Source: an uncultured Erysipelotrichaceae bacterium
Lineage (GTDB): Bacteria > Bacillota_I > Bacilli_A > Erysipelotrichales > Erysipelotrichaceae
Assembly (NCBI GenBank): GCA_902795905.1
Contig: CADBMY010000027.1
Location: forward strand, 1 to 8,438
DNA: 8,438 bases
Reading direction: 5' to 3'
In this document: in pieces, positions 1 through 6,300 of the stretch
Numbering within the stretch: the first letter of the stretch is position 1
Layout: each line of letters starts with the position of its first letter
The notes under the pieces: generated by a model
What the model saw: the letters and a program-made list of their open reading frames with translations, nothing else
What the model was told of the DNA's origin: nothing
Databases searched by the model: none
Made by a program: the position numbers and the translations under genes

Positions 1-61
1 ACGTACGCTTGAGGGGCGTATGGAGAGATCCGTGCAAGTTCAAGTCTTGTCTGGCGCACCA
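1..61 (+). tRNA. tRNA-Leu (anticodon GAG), 3' part, 5' end cut by window edge
   Basis: Bases 4-8 (TACGC) pair with 16-20 (GCGTA) as the anticodon stem; the 7-base loop 9-15 (TTGAGGG) puts GAG at 11-13, reading CUC/CUU leucine codons. Bases 21-33 form a class II variable arm with GGA (22-24) pairing with TCC (29-31) around a GAGA loop. The T arm is GCAAG (34-38), loop TTCAAGT (39-45), CTTGT (46-50). The 3' acceptor strand is CTGGCGC (51-57), the discriminator is A58 (as expected for leucine) and CCA is encoded at 59-61. The 5' acceptor strand and D arm lie outside the window, so acceptor pairing cannot be checked. The gene converges on the ribonuclease Z gene and has its own terminator. Confidence 0.93.
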
Positions 62-73
62 TTTTTTATTTCC

Positions 74-95
74 GGAGAGTGATCTCCATTTTTTT
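74..95 (+). terminator. Intrinsic terminator of the tRNA-Leu transcript
   Basis: GGAGA (74-78) pairs with TCTCC (83-87) around GTGA (79-82), a GNRA-type tetraloop in the + sense, followed by A and seven T (89-95). It starts 12 bases after the encoded CCA. The stem is only 5 bp, but the loop and T-run are typical of rho-independent terminators. Read on the - strand, the hairpin is not followed by a T-run, so it acts in one direction. Confidence 0.82.
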
Positions 96-98
96 ATG

Positions 99-119
99 AA
101 AAACAGGTTTACACCTGTT
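99..119 (-). terminator. Intrinsic terminator of the leftward operon, overlapping the rnz stop codon
   Basis: On the - strand AACAGGT (119-113) pairs with ACCTGTT (108-102) around GTAA (112-109), a GNRA-type loop, and the 3' arm runs into a five-T stretch (103-99). The first two stem bases are the last two bases of the rnz TAA stop codon (120-118), so the hairpin begins inside the stop. It lies three bases from the opposing tRNA terminator, so each transcript ends before entering the other gene. Confidence 0.8.
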
Positions 120-1029
120 ATTCATACGTCAGTACGGTATGCTTACCGTCATACCCTGCCTGTGTATTCGCAAAGATCTCTCTGACTCTTTCGGCATGGA
201 TCTCGGCATTCTGTTCAGCCGGACTGTAGTGGGTCAGCCAGAGTTCCTTCACCTGTGCATCCCCGGCGATCTGTGCAGCCTCGGCAAATGTCATGTGCTT
301 GTTTTCCAGCGCTGCCGAAAGCTTCTCATCTTCGCCGTACATGCCCTCACAGACCAGCAGATCACTGCCCCGTGCATTCTCCCGCAGACTCTCACAGGGT
401 CTTGTGTCGGTGCTGTATGTCAGCTTCAGCCCTTTTCTCTCTTCACCCATGACCATATCCGGGGTATATGTACGATCACCGTCAGTGACCGTTTCCCCCT
501 TCTGCAGTACTTTCCAGTACGTAACCGGGATACCTGCTTCTTTGGCCTTTCCGGCATCGAAGCGTCCCGGTCTTTTGATATTGACGGAATATCCCCAGGT
601 CTCGATACTGTGATCTACTTTGAAGGCATGGATCAGCACTTCCGGATACCCGGGCATTGCGAACTCTTCTTCCTCTCCTTCCAGTTCATGTCCCAGAACA
701 TCATAGGAGATACTGGCTACGGCACAGATCTTCGGGATCAGTTCCAGCAGTCCTTTGGGACCGACGATCAGGACCGGATCTTTTCTGCCTGAGACTGTCA
801 TCGAAGTCAGAAACCCCGGCAGCCCCATCACATGATCGCCATGAAAGTGTGTTAACAGGATCACATCCGTACGGTGGGATGACAGTCCTGCCTGTTTAAG
901 TGCGATCTGGGTCCCTTCACCGGCATCGATCAGGATATTTCTTCCCTGATAACGCAGAAAGAGCGATGTCAGCCACCTTCCCGGTAAAGGCATCGTTCCT
1001 CCGCATCCCAGCAGTGTTACTTCCAGCAT
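118..1029 (-). CDS. rnz: Ribonuclease Z (tRNA 3' endonuclease)
   Basis: A cytoplasmic metallo-beta-lactamase-fold nuclease that cuts tRNA precursors after the discriminator base; in this family activity is strongest on tRNAs lacking an encoded CCA. The 303-residue length fits the short bacterial form. Zinc ligands are visible: HFHGDH at 61-66, His140 (DHSIETWGY), Asp208 (STDTRP) and His267 (LTHYSP), plus His245. DAGEGT (35-40) is the conserved strand before the metal motif. The Gly/Lys-rich stretch at about 155-168 sits where the tRNA-gripping flexible arm lies in B. subtilis RNase Z. The ATG at 1029-1027 is set by GGAGG (1041-1037), 7 bases upstream and inside the end of ogt; the two genes overlap by 13 bases. 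It is the last gene of the operon. The convergent tRNA-Leu encodes its CCA, so it is not an obvious preferred substrate. Confidence 0.96.
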   Translation of the reverse strand: MLEVTLLGCGGTMPLPGRWLTSLFLRYQGRNILIDAGEGTQIALKQAGLSSHRTDVILLTHFHGDHVMGLPGFLTSMTVSGRKDPVLIVGPKGLLELIPKICAVASISYDVLGHELEGEEEEFAMPGYPEVLIHAFKVDHSIETWGYSVNIKRPGRFDAGKAKEAGIPVTYWKVLQKGETVTDGDRTYTPDMVMGEERKGLKLTYSTDTRPCESLRENARGSDLLVCEGMYGEDEKLSAALENKHMTFAEAAQIAGDAQVKELWLTHYSPAEQNAEIHAERVREIFANTQAGYDGKHTVLTYE

Positions 1030-1490
1030 GTGATCCCCTCCGTCTTCAAGAGATACTTCTTCATCTCAAGACCTCCGCGGTATCCGGTCAGCCGGCCGTC
1101 TTTCCCGAGTACACGGTGACAGGGCACGATGATCGGCAGCGGATTTCTGCCTACCGCATTCCCGACAGCCTGTGCCGACATTCCCGGTGATATCTCTTCC
1201 GCGATCTCTCCGTATGTCCTTGTCATTCCATACGGTATCTTCTGCAGGATCTTCCACACTTCCTGCTGAAACGCTGTCCCGTACATCCGTAACGGTATCC
1301 GGGCAGGATCCGGCTGTTTACCGTCAAAGTACGCATCCAGCCACCGGCAGGTATCCGTAAGCACCTGACTTTCACCGGAGGCACAGATTACAGGTGTATC
1401 CCCGGGCAGGACGATCTGCGTCAGATGATCATCTTCGGCAACAAGCATGAGTTTTCCGGTCGGAGAGTCATATTCACAGGCGCTGTACAT
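1017..1490 (-). CDS. ogt: Methylated-DNA--[protein]-cysteine S-methyltransferase
   Basis: A suicide DNA-repair protein that moves alkyl groups from O6-alkylguanine (and O4-alkylthymine) to its own cysteine. At 157 residues it has a short N-terminal ribonuclease-H-like domain (about 1-70) and the C-terminal DNA-binding and active-site domain (about 72-152). The acceptor is Cys124 in PCHRV (123-127), preceded by NPLPIIV and followed by LTGYRGG (134-140). TYGEIA (92-97) carries the conserved tyrosine. The residue that aligns with the base-flipping arginine of human MGMT and E. coli Ogt (AARAVG) is Gln107 (SAQAVG). From memory this substitution is common in Firmicutes homologues, so activity is still expected. 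The ATG at 1490-1488 follows GGAG with 7 bases spacing, inside the last codons of the PAP2 gene (17-base overlap), suggesting coupled translation. No Ada-type regulatory domain is present. Confidence 0.95.
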   Translation of the reverse strand: MYSACEYDSPTGKLMLVAEDDHLTQIVLPGDTPVICASGESQVLTDTCRWLDAYFDGKQPDPARIPLRMYGTAFQQEVWKILQKIPYGMTRTYGEIAEEISPGMSAQAVGNAVGRNPLPIIVPCHRVLGKDGRLTGYRGGLEMKKYLLKTEGITCWK

Positions 1491-2430
1491 CTTTTTTCTC
1501 CATGGCCTTAAATACCGCCGGAGCCAGGAAGATCGTAAAGAACAGCAATATAAACAAGCGCAGGAAGGAGGCCCACAGCGGATCCAGGAACATTCTTACG
1601 ATCCGGCCAAGACCCACATAGCCTATGGCAGCGATAACGACACCGACAAGAAGACGGATGACCCGCTGCTTTTCCGTCAGTCCTTCGGTCTCAAAACGTA
1701 CATATTTCCTCTCCAGGTAAACACTCAGAAGAAAACTGCAGAACGCTCCGGCCGCCTTCCAGCAGTCAAGCATCATCTCTTTTGGATCAACGATCAGCTC
1801 ACCGCCGATATAATCCATCGGATACTGTTTCAGTGTAATAAATGCCAGATATACAGCCGTCAGAATGAAACCGGCAGCCACGGCATGAAGCCTGCGGCCG
1901 GGATAGTTCTCGGAAACACTCAGAAGCTTCGTACCGAGCCAGATGACAAATACCGCCTCGATGATGGCAACGATCACATCCTGCGGTGTATGACATCCCA
2001 GTACATTCCGGGAGAATGCCACCAGGATCACCCAGAAATAACAGAGAAAACGCAGTCCTTTGAAACGATCGCCGTATGTATAGCCGATCGATCCTGCCAG
2101 TGTTCCGGCACTGACCGTATGCCCGCTGGGAAACGAGTACCCTGTCGCACCGGGCAGGGCTGCTTCGGACGGATGAATACGGCTGTCACGGATCCAGGGA
2201 CGGTAGACACAGAATATATTTTTCAGCAGCTGGTTCAGCAGCTGTCCTGAGACGTAAATAAAAATGATTTCGGTTCCGACTTTGCGGTTGCGGCACCAGT
2301 AGATCCAAAGCGGAACAGCCACAGCTCCCGCATTGGCAGCCACTGCCGATATGATGACCATGATCTGTTCAAAGACCGGTCCCAGAGCTTCCCGCAGCTG
2401 CTGAAGCCACAGTAAATATGCAATATCCAT
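1474..2430 (-). CDS. PAP2-family membrane phosphatase
   Basis: An integral membrane phosphatase of the type 2 phosphatidic acid phosphatase superfamily, which hydrolyses lipid phosphates or diphosphates such as phosphatidic acid, phosphatidylglycerophosphate or undecaprenyl diphosphate; the substrate cannot be read from sequence. All three signature motifs are intact: K70-x6-R77-P78, PSGH at 101-104, and S140-R141-x5-H147, giving the two catalytic histidines His104 and His147 and the phosphate-binding Lys and Arg. Hydrophobic segments lie near 21-41, 53-66, 105-118, 130-140, 151-169, 182-200, 224-238, 258-275 and 286-306. The roughly 140 residues after the core hold about four extra membrane segments, a layout I recall from other 300-residue Firmicutes members. 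The ATG at 2430-2428 is preceded by AGAGGA, which overlaps the TAG stop of the CARF gene ten bases upstream. Confidence 0.92.
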   Translation of the reverse strand: MDIAYLLWLQQLREALGPVFEQIMVIISAVAANAGAVAVPLWIYWCRNRKVGTEIIFIYVSGQLLNQLLKNIFCVYRPWIRDSRIHPSEAALPGATGYSFPSGHTVSAGTLAGSIGYTYGDRFKGLRFLCYFWVILVAFSRNVLGCHTPQDVIVAIIEAVFVIWLGTKLLSVSENYPGRRLHAVAAGFILTAVYLAFITLKQYPMDYIGGELIVDPKEMMLDCWKAAGAFCSFLLSVYLERKYVRFETEGLTEKQRVIRLLVGVVIAAIGYVGLGRIVRMFLDPLWASFLRLFILLFFTIFLAPAVFKAMEKKDVQRL

Positions 2431-2440
2431 GTTTGTTCCT

Positions 2441-3568
2441 CTACAGTTTTCTGATCCTGTCGTCGATGTATTCTGCGGTCTTTCCGCTGAGGATCACCTT
2501 CTGACCGATCAGGATGATTCCCAGTTCTTCCGCTTTGTTGGCCATGATCGCCGTCGCATCCTTACTGTCATGGCACAGTACGGGAATTGGTCTTCCCTGT
2601 CCGAACTTGTGGGCATTGGAGAAGACCTCATAAAGATGTTCTTCCTTCAGTTTACCAGTCTTGCATGAGATACATGCCATATACCATTCTCTGGTTGCCA
2701 GAACATCCAGTTCACTGGTCGGGTCGGTACCTGCCACATAACCATCACCGTTCCAGTCGATACGCACCTGTTCACGTACATCCGTAAACAGTTCCGAGGC
2801 ATAAAGCTGTTTCCAGACCTCTTCTTCGAGTCCCTTGCCTTCTATCGCAAACAGTTCCCGCATCAGATCGGAAGTAAACTGCAGTTTGACATTCCGCTTC
2901 CCGCTGCCGTCATATTCCAGCATCTCATGATCGATCAGTTCATCAAAGAATTCCTTGTGTGCCTTGTACTGTTCTTCCCGAAGCAGCATCGTATTCTTGG
3001 CTTCGGCACTGTTCAGATTATTCTGAATGAACTTGGCCATGGACTGCCATTTATCGGGATCTCTGTGTCTGAGATCGTTGCAGAAATCGACAGCTGCCCA
3101 GTCTGTCATCGAACGCTTTACCGGCTTGACACTGCTCATGACCTTACCTTCGCTCATTGCCACAAAACCCGGTACCGTGATCAGCGGTGCCGTCAGGTTC
3201 TCTATGCGTTCTCTGCCGTGGTTGTAGAACGATATCACATGTCTGTTCAGATTCGGGGAGACGACCGTAAAGTCATATTCATCCATCAGCGAACCGAGGA
3301 TGATCGCCGCATAGTCATGTCCGCCGTTACTGTCAACATATGCGCCTTTATAGGGTTCCAGGGCCTCCCGCAGCGATGTCACAGGAGTATTCATGTCGAT
3401 CGGCACATAGATCAGTTCCTTGTTCAGAAGTGACGAGAGTTCCTTGTTCTTAAGCTTGCCTCTGGTTCCTTTCGGATATACCACGACAACAATATCCGGC
3501 TGTACATGCGCCGCCGAGATCACGTTATTCATCTGGACCCCGTCATAAAGTATGATCAATGTCTTCAT
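2441..3568 (-). CDS. DUF1887 / Card1-Can2-like CARF-domain PD-(D/E)xK nuclease
   Basis: Card1 and Can2, the studied relatives, are activated by cyclic tetra-adenylate from type III CRISPR and cut nucleic acids. This protein has the same layout in 375 residues. An N-terminal Rossmann-like CARF part (about 1-135) starts with strand TLIILY and has the glycine loop DSNGGHD (79-85) where relatives carry a TGG motif. A linker and winged-helix-like part follows (about 150-245). The C-terminal nuclease has GLEEEVW (246-252), SELDVLATR (285-293) and ISCKTG (300-305), giving candidate catalytic residues Glu249, Asp288 and Lys303. Ser301 stands where Card1 has glutamate; I recall ISCK in many Firmicutes DUF1887 proteins. 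The ATG overlaps the GH2 stop as ATGA, with GGTGG 6 bases upstream. No cas gene, CRISPR array or cyclase is present, so an activating signal is not evident. Family assignment is firm; biochemical role is inferred. Confidence 0.86.
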   Translation of the reverse strand: MKTLIILYDGVQMNNVISAAHVQPDIVVVVYPKGTRGKLKNKELSSLLNKELIYVPIDMNTPVTSLREALEPYKGAYVDSNGGHDYAAIILGSLMDEYDFTVVSPNLNRHVISFYNHGRERIENLTAPLITVPGFVAMSEGKVMSSVKPVKRSMTDWAAVDFCNDLRHRDPDKWQSMAKFIQNNLNSAEAKNTMLLREEQYKAHKEFFDELIDHEMLEYDGSGKRNVKLQFTSDLMRELFAIEGKGLEEEVWKQLYASELFTDVREQVRIDWNGDGYVAGTDPTSELDVLATREWYMACISCKTGKLKEEHLYEVFSNAHKFGQGRPIPVLCHDSKDATAIMANKAEELGIILIGQKVILSGKTAEYIDDRIRKL

Positions 3569-6264
3569 TGTTCACCACCCGGCAGTTTCATCTCGTTAAA
3601 TACTGCCTGTATATCCGGTTCTCTGTTTAACAGAAGACCCTCAAAGTATGTATGTATATCTACGGACAGCAGCTGTACCGTCTCCGGTTCAATGCCTTCC
3701 CCGCTGACCGTCAGCAGGATATCTCCGGCTTTCTTCGTACTCTGTACGATTACCGTCAGCTTACCGTGGTACGTATTCCTGTCTGCGTGGGTATCATCCG
3801 CAGCCGTAAACTTCTGCGTATCCCGCTGATCGCCGCTGTTGATGCCGATGATCTTCCCTTCACCTCTGAGCTCGGCATAGATCCTGCGGTCATTGCGGGT
3901 ATCGGGATTGCCTTCACTGTCCTTCAGGGTAACCGTAACATAACTGAGATCTTCACCATCTGCCGTTAACATCGGGATATCCGGTATCACTTCCGCAGTG
4001 GTACCATACCCGGAGGTACATACCTCATATCTGCCGAAGGTTGCCGGGATCATCTCACCGTTTGTGTCGTAGGCATAGGCTTCCAGTTTGCCGGGACTGT
4101 ACGGCACCCGCCAGCTCATGTACATCCTTCCGTCACAGGTCTGATACGTAAAACCGTCTTCTGTTGTATTCTGCGTGTATTCCTTCCGGCCCAGTGATTC
4201 ACCGTTCAGGAACAGTTCTGCCTGCGGTGCATTGGTATAGACGACAACATCCGTATATCCTTCACCGTCAATGATGATCTCATCGCTGTTCCAGCTCGGC
4301 AGGATATGCAGGGTCGTGCTGTTCTTCTGCCACTGGCTGCGGTAGAAGTAGTAGATATCCTTCGGCAGTCCGGCACTGTCCACAGCCCCGAAATATGAAG
4401 TATGCGGAGCCGGTCCCAGCGAGGTCACCGCACCCTGGGTAAGGTTGTTCCAGGGTTCCGGTTCACCGATATAGTCAAAGCCTGTCCAGATGAATTCTCC
4501 GGCCAGATACGGTCTTGTCAGCACTTCCGTCCAGGCAGCTTCGCCGCTGCTTCCCCACTCTGCGTAGGATGTATCAAAACCACTGACCTGATATGTATAT
4601 CCGTCAGTTCCGTATGTACGGTAGAAGTCACGTGAATAGAAACCGGAGACAGTCTCCGAAGCATAGAGAGGCCAGCCCGGATGTGCTGCGTGGATCTCAT
4701 CATACTTATCACCGTGAACATAGTTCAGGCCGATCACACCGCCGCCGTTCAGCAGTGCCTCGTTCATCTGCAGCTGTGTCATATCATCGAACTCGGTCTT
4801 ATTGTCGCCGATCGTCACCGGTCTTGTGCCGTCGGTCTCATTGGCCCACTGCGTCAATTGCTGTGCGTACAGCGGATACTGCGAGATATCACCACCGATG
4901 TTGCCGAGGATCTCATTGCCCACACCCCACATGATCACAGACGGTTCATTGCGGTCACGCTGTATCATGACTTTCAGATCATATTCTGCCCATGTCATCT
5001 CCGGCGAGGAGCCCAGAAGTCTGCTGTTGCCGACCGTCTGCGCAAAGAAGCGGGAGGTATCCTCCATGTTGAAGTTCTTCGCATTAGTCCATGTATCAAA
5101 GGATTCTTCGATCACGAGGAAGCCGTATTCACTGCATAAACGGATCAGATCCCGGTCTGCTGTATTATGTGCCGTACGGATGGCATTGACTCCCATATCC
5201 TTGAGGATCCTCAGCTGACGGTCGATCGCGGCTGTATAGGAGGCAGCACCGAGAGCACCCTGGTCATGGTGCAGACATACACCCTGCAGCTTCATCGGCA
5301 CTCCGTTCAGGGTAAAACCGCTGTCCGCATCAAAGTGAAAATACCGGTACCCGAACTGTGTCAGTACAGTGTCGATGACTCTGCCGTCTTCTTTCAGTTC
5401 CGTCCGCAGTGTATACAGTGCCGGTGTATCCGGCGACCACAGTGCCGGCTGCTTCACGGTGATCGTTCCCGCGGCAGTCACATCTGCCCCGGCAGATACT
5501 TTCATATTCTCTTCGGTATATCCGACGGTATTGCCTTCCTCATCAAGGATACGGCAGCTCACCGCAAGATTCCGGTTTGTCTTACCGGTATTGACGATGT
5601 TAAACGAGATCTCTGTCTCTGCGCTGTCCTGTGCTTCCTCAAGACCCGGTGTCCGTACGATGATACTGTTTTCCTTTACAGCTGTATCACCGGTAATGAT
5701 CAGACTGACATCACGGTAGATACCGCTGCCGCTGTACCACCGGCTGTCCGGTGTTCTGTGTTCCACTTTGACAGCGATCACATTCGGCGTACTGCCGTCA
5801 TATATGACTTCCTGACTGATATCATACATAAACGGTGTATAGCCGTTGGGATGTTCACCCATCTTCGTACCGTTTACATATACCGTACTGTTCATGTATA
5901 CACCGTCAAAAGACAGCAGGATGCGTTTTCCGGCTGTCCTTTCGGGGAAGATCAGTGTCTTCCGATACCAGCCCGTACCGCCGGGAAGATAGCCGCTTTC
6001 CGCCTCTGCCGCCGTCGTGAAGTTCTGCGTAACAGACCAGTCATGGGGCAGGTTCACTCTCTGCCAGGAACTGTCATCGTATGCAGGATCTTCCGCCTGT
6101 ACATCCCCAAGGTAAAAGGACCAGTCTTCGTTGATCCTGGTCTCTCTTCCCTTCGATATGAAAAGCGATCCTCCGGAGGCTGCCGAAACCGGTATACGGA
6201 AACCGGTGAAACACAGCACAAAGCCCAGCAGGACCGCAATGATTTTTTTACAGCACTTCGTCAT
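3565..6264 (-). CDS. Secreted glycoside hydrolase family 2 beta-galactosidase-like enzyme
   Basis: An exported retaining glycosidase, most likely cleaving terminal beta-galactosides outside the cell. The 899 residues start with a signal peptide: KCCKK, a hydrophobic core at about 8-21 and a likely cut after VSA (26-28). The sugar-binding domain (about 44-190) has WYRK (99-102), FDGVYMNS and RWYSGSGIYRDV (175-186). An immunoglobulin-like domain follows (about 195-310), then the TIM barrel (about 312-645). The acid/base is Glu451 (GVGNEILG) and the nucleophile Glu537 (YASETVS), matching the S. pneumoniae BgaA type. A DUF4982-like domain (about 655-745) and a C-terminal Ig-like domain (about 755-870) complete it. 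There is no LPXTG anchor, so it is released or held by the signal segment. HNTAD (366-370) replaces the more usual HNP. An in-frame TGA two codons upstream fixes the ATG; no Shine-Dalgarno precedes it. Confidence 0.92.
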   Translation of the reverse strand: MTKCCKKIIAVLLGFVLCFTGFRIPVSAASGGSLFISKGRETRINEDWSFYLGDVQAEDPAYDDSSWQRVNLPHDWSVTQNFTTAAEAESGYLPGGTGWYRKTLIFPERTAGKRILLSFDGVYMNSTVYVNGTKMGEHPNGYTPFMYDISQEVIYDGSTPNVIAVKVEHRTPDSRWYSGSGIYRDVSLIITGDTAVKENSIIVRTPGLEEAQDSAETEISFNIVNTGKTNRNLAVSCRILDEEGNTVGYTEENMKVSAGADVTAAGTITVKQPALWSPDTPALYTLRTELKEDGRVIDTVLTQFGYRYFHFDADSGFTLNGVPMKLQGVCLHHDQGALGAASYTAAIDRQLRILKDMGVNAIRTAHNTADRDLIRLCSEYGFLVIEESFDTWTNAKNFNMEDTSRFFAQTVGNSRLLGSSPEMTWAEYDLKVMIQRDRNEPSVIMWGVGNEILGNIGGDISQYPLYAQQLTQWANETDGTRPVTIGDNKTEFDDMTQLQMNEALLNGGGVIGLNYVHGDKYDEIHAAHPGWPLYASETVSGFYSRDFYRTYGTDGYTYQVSGFDTSYAEWGSSGEAAWTEVLTRPYLAGEFIWTGFDYIGEPEPWNNLTQGAVTSLGPAPHTSYFGAVDSAGLPKDIYYFYRSQWQKNSTTLHILPSWNSDEIIIDGEGYTDVVVYTNAPQAELFLNGESLGRKEYTQNTTEDGFTYQTCDGRMYMSWRVPYSPGKLEAYAYDTNGEMIPATFGRYEVCTSGYGTTAEVIPDIPMLTADGEDLSYVTVTLKDSEGNPDTRNDRRIYAELRGEGKIIGINSGDQRDTQKFTAADDTHADRNTYHGKLTVIVQSTKKAGDILLTVSGEGIEPETVQLLSVDIHTYFEGLLLNREPDIQAVFNEMKLPGGEQ

Positions 6265-6270
6265 GTCTCA

Positions 6271-6300
6271 ATTATACACGACAAAGTCTTCGTGTGGCAC
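6271..6300 (-). promoter_or_regulatory. Candidate sigma-A promoter giving a leaderless GH2 mRNA
   Basis: On the - strand a perfect -10 box TATAAT lies at 6276-6271. The hexamer GTGCCA (6300-6295), 18 bases upstream, matches TTGACA at four of six positions. Counting the last T of the -10 box as -7, +1 falls on base 6264, the A of the GH2 ATG. There is no AGGAGG-like sequence before that ATG, unlike the other starts in this window. Together these suggest a leaderless transcript. The box is convincing; the start point is a prediction. Confidence 0.6.
6276..6295. promoter_or_regulatory. Inverted repeat filling the GH2 promoter spacer, operator-like
   Basis: ACACGA (6276-6281) and TCGTGT (6290-6295) form a perfect 6-bp dyad with an 8-base centre. 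It covers the whole space between the -35 and -10 hexamers and shares one base with each, a position where a repressor would block polymerase. No T-run follows on either strand, so it does not look like a terminator for the permease gene. No regulator gene is visible in the window. A 6-bp dyad could also arise by chance. Confidence 0.45.

Noticed and set aside
139..792. + strand open frame of 217 codons opposite rnz
   Set aside because: Antisense to the conserved ribonuclease Z frame. It shows no motif and would sit downstream of the tRNA terminator with no promoter seen.
1447..2250. + strand open frame of 267 codons opposite PAP2
   Set aside because: Low-complexity Gln/His-rich translation without recognisable domains. 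The opposite strand has intact PAP2 catalytic motifs.
2660..2668. Ser-Cys-Lys in place of Glu-x-Lys read as a dead nuclease
   Set aside because: The ISCK form recurs, from memory, across Firmicutes DUF1887 proteins. The Asp288 and Glu249 positions are kept, so loss of activity cannot be claimed.
3565..3585. LPGGEQ at the GH2 C-terminus as a sortase anchor
   Set aside because: It does not match LPXTG, and no hydrophobic segment or positive tail follows.
3622..3634. Perfect dyad TCTGTT-T-AACAGA, considered as an operator or internal promoter element for the CARF gene
   Set aside because: It lies within GH2 codons. No convincing -35/-10 pair is nearby, and about two such 6-bp dyads are expected by chance in 8.4 kb.
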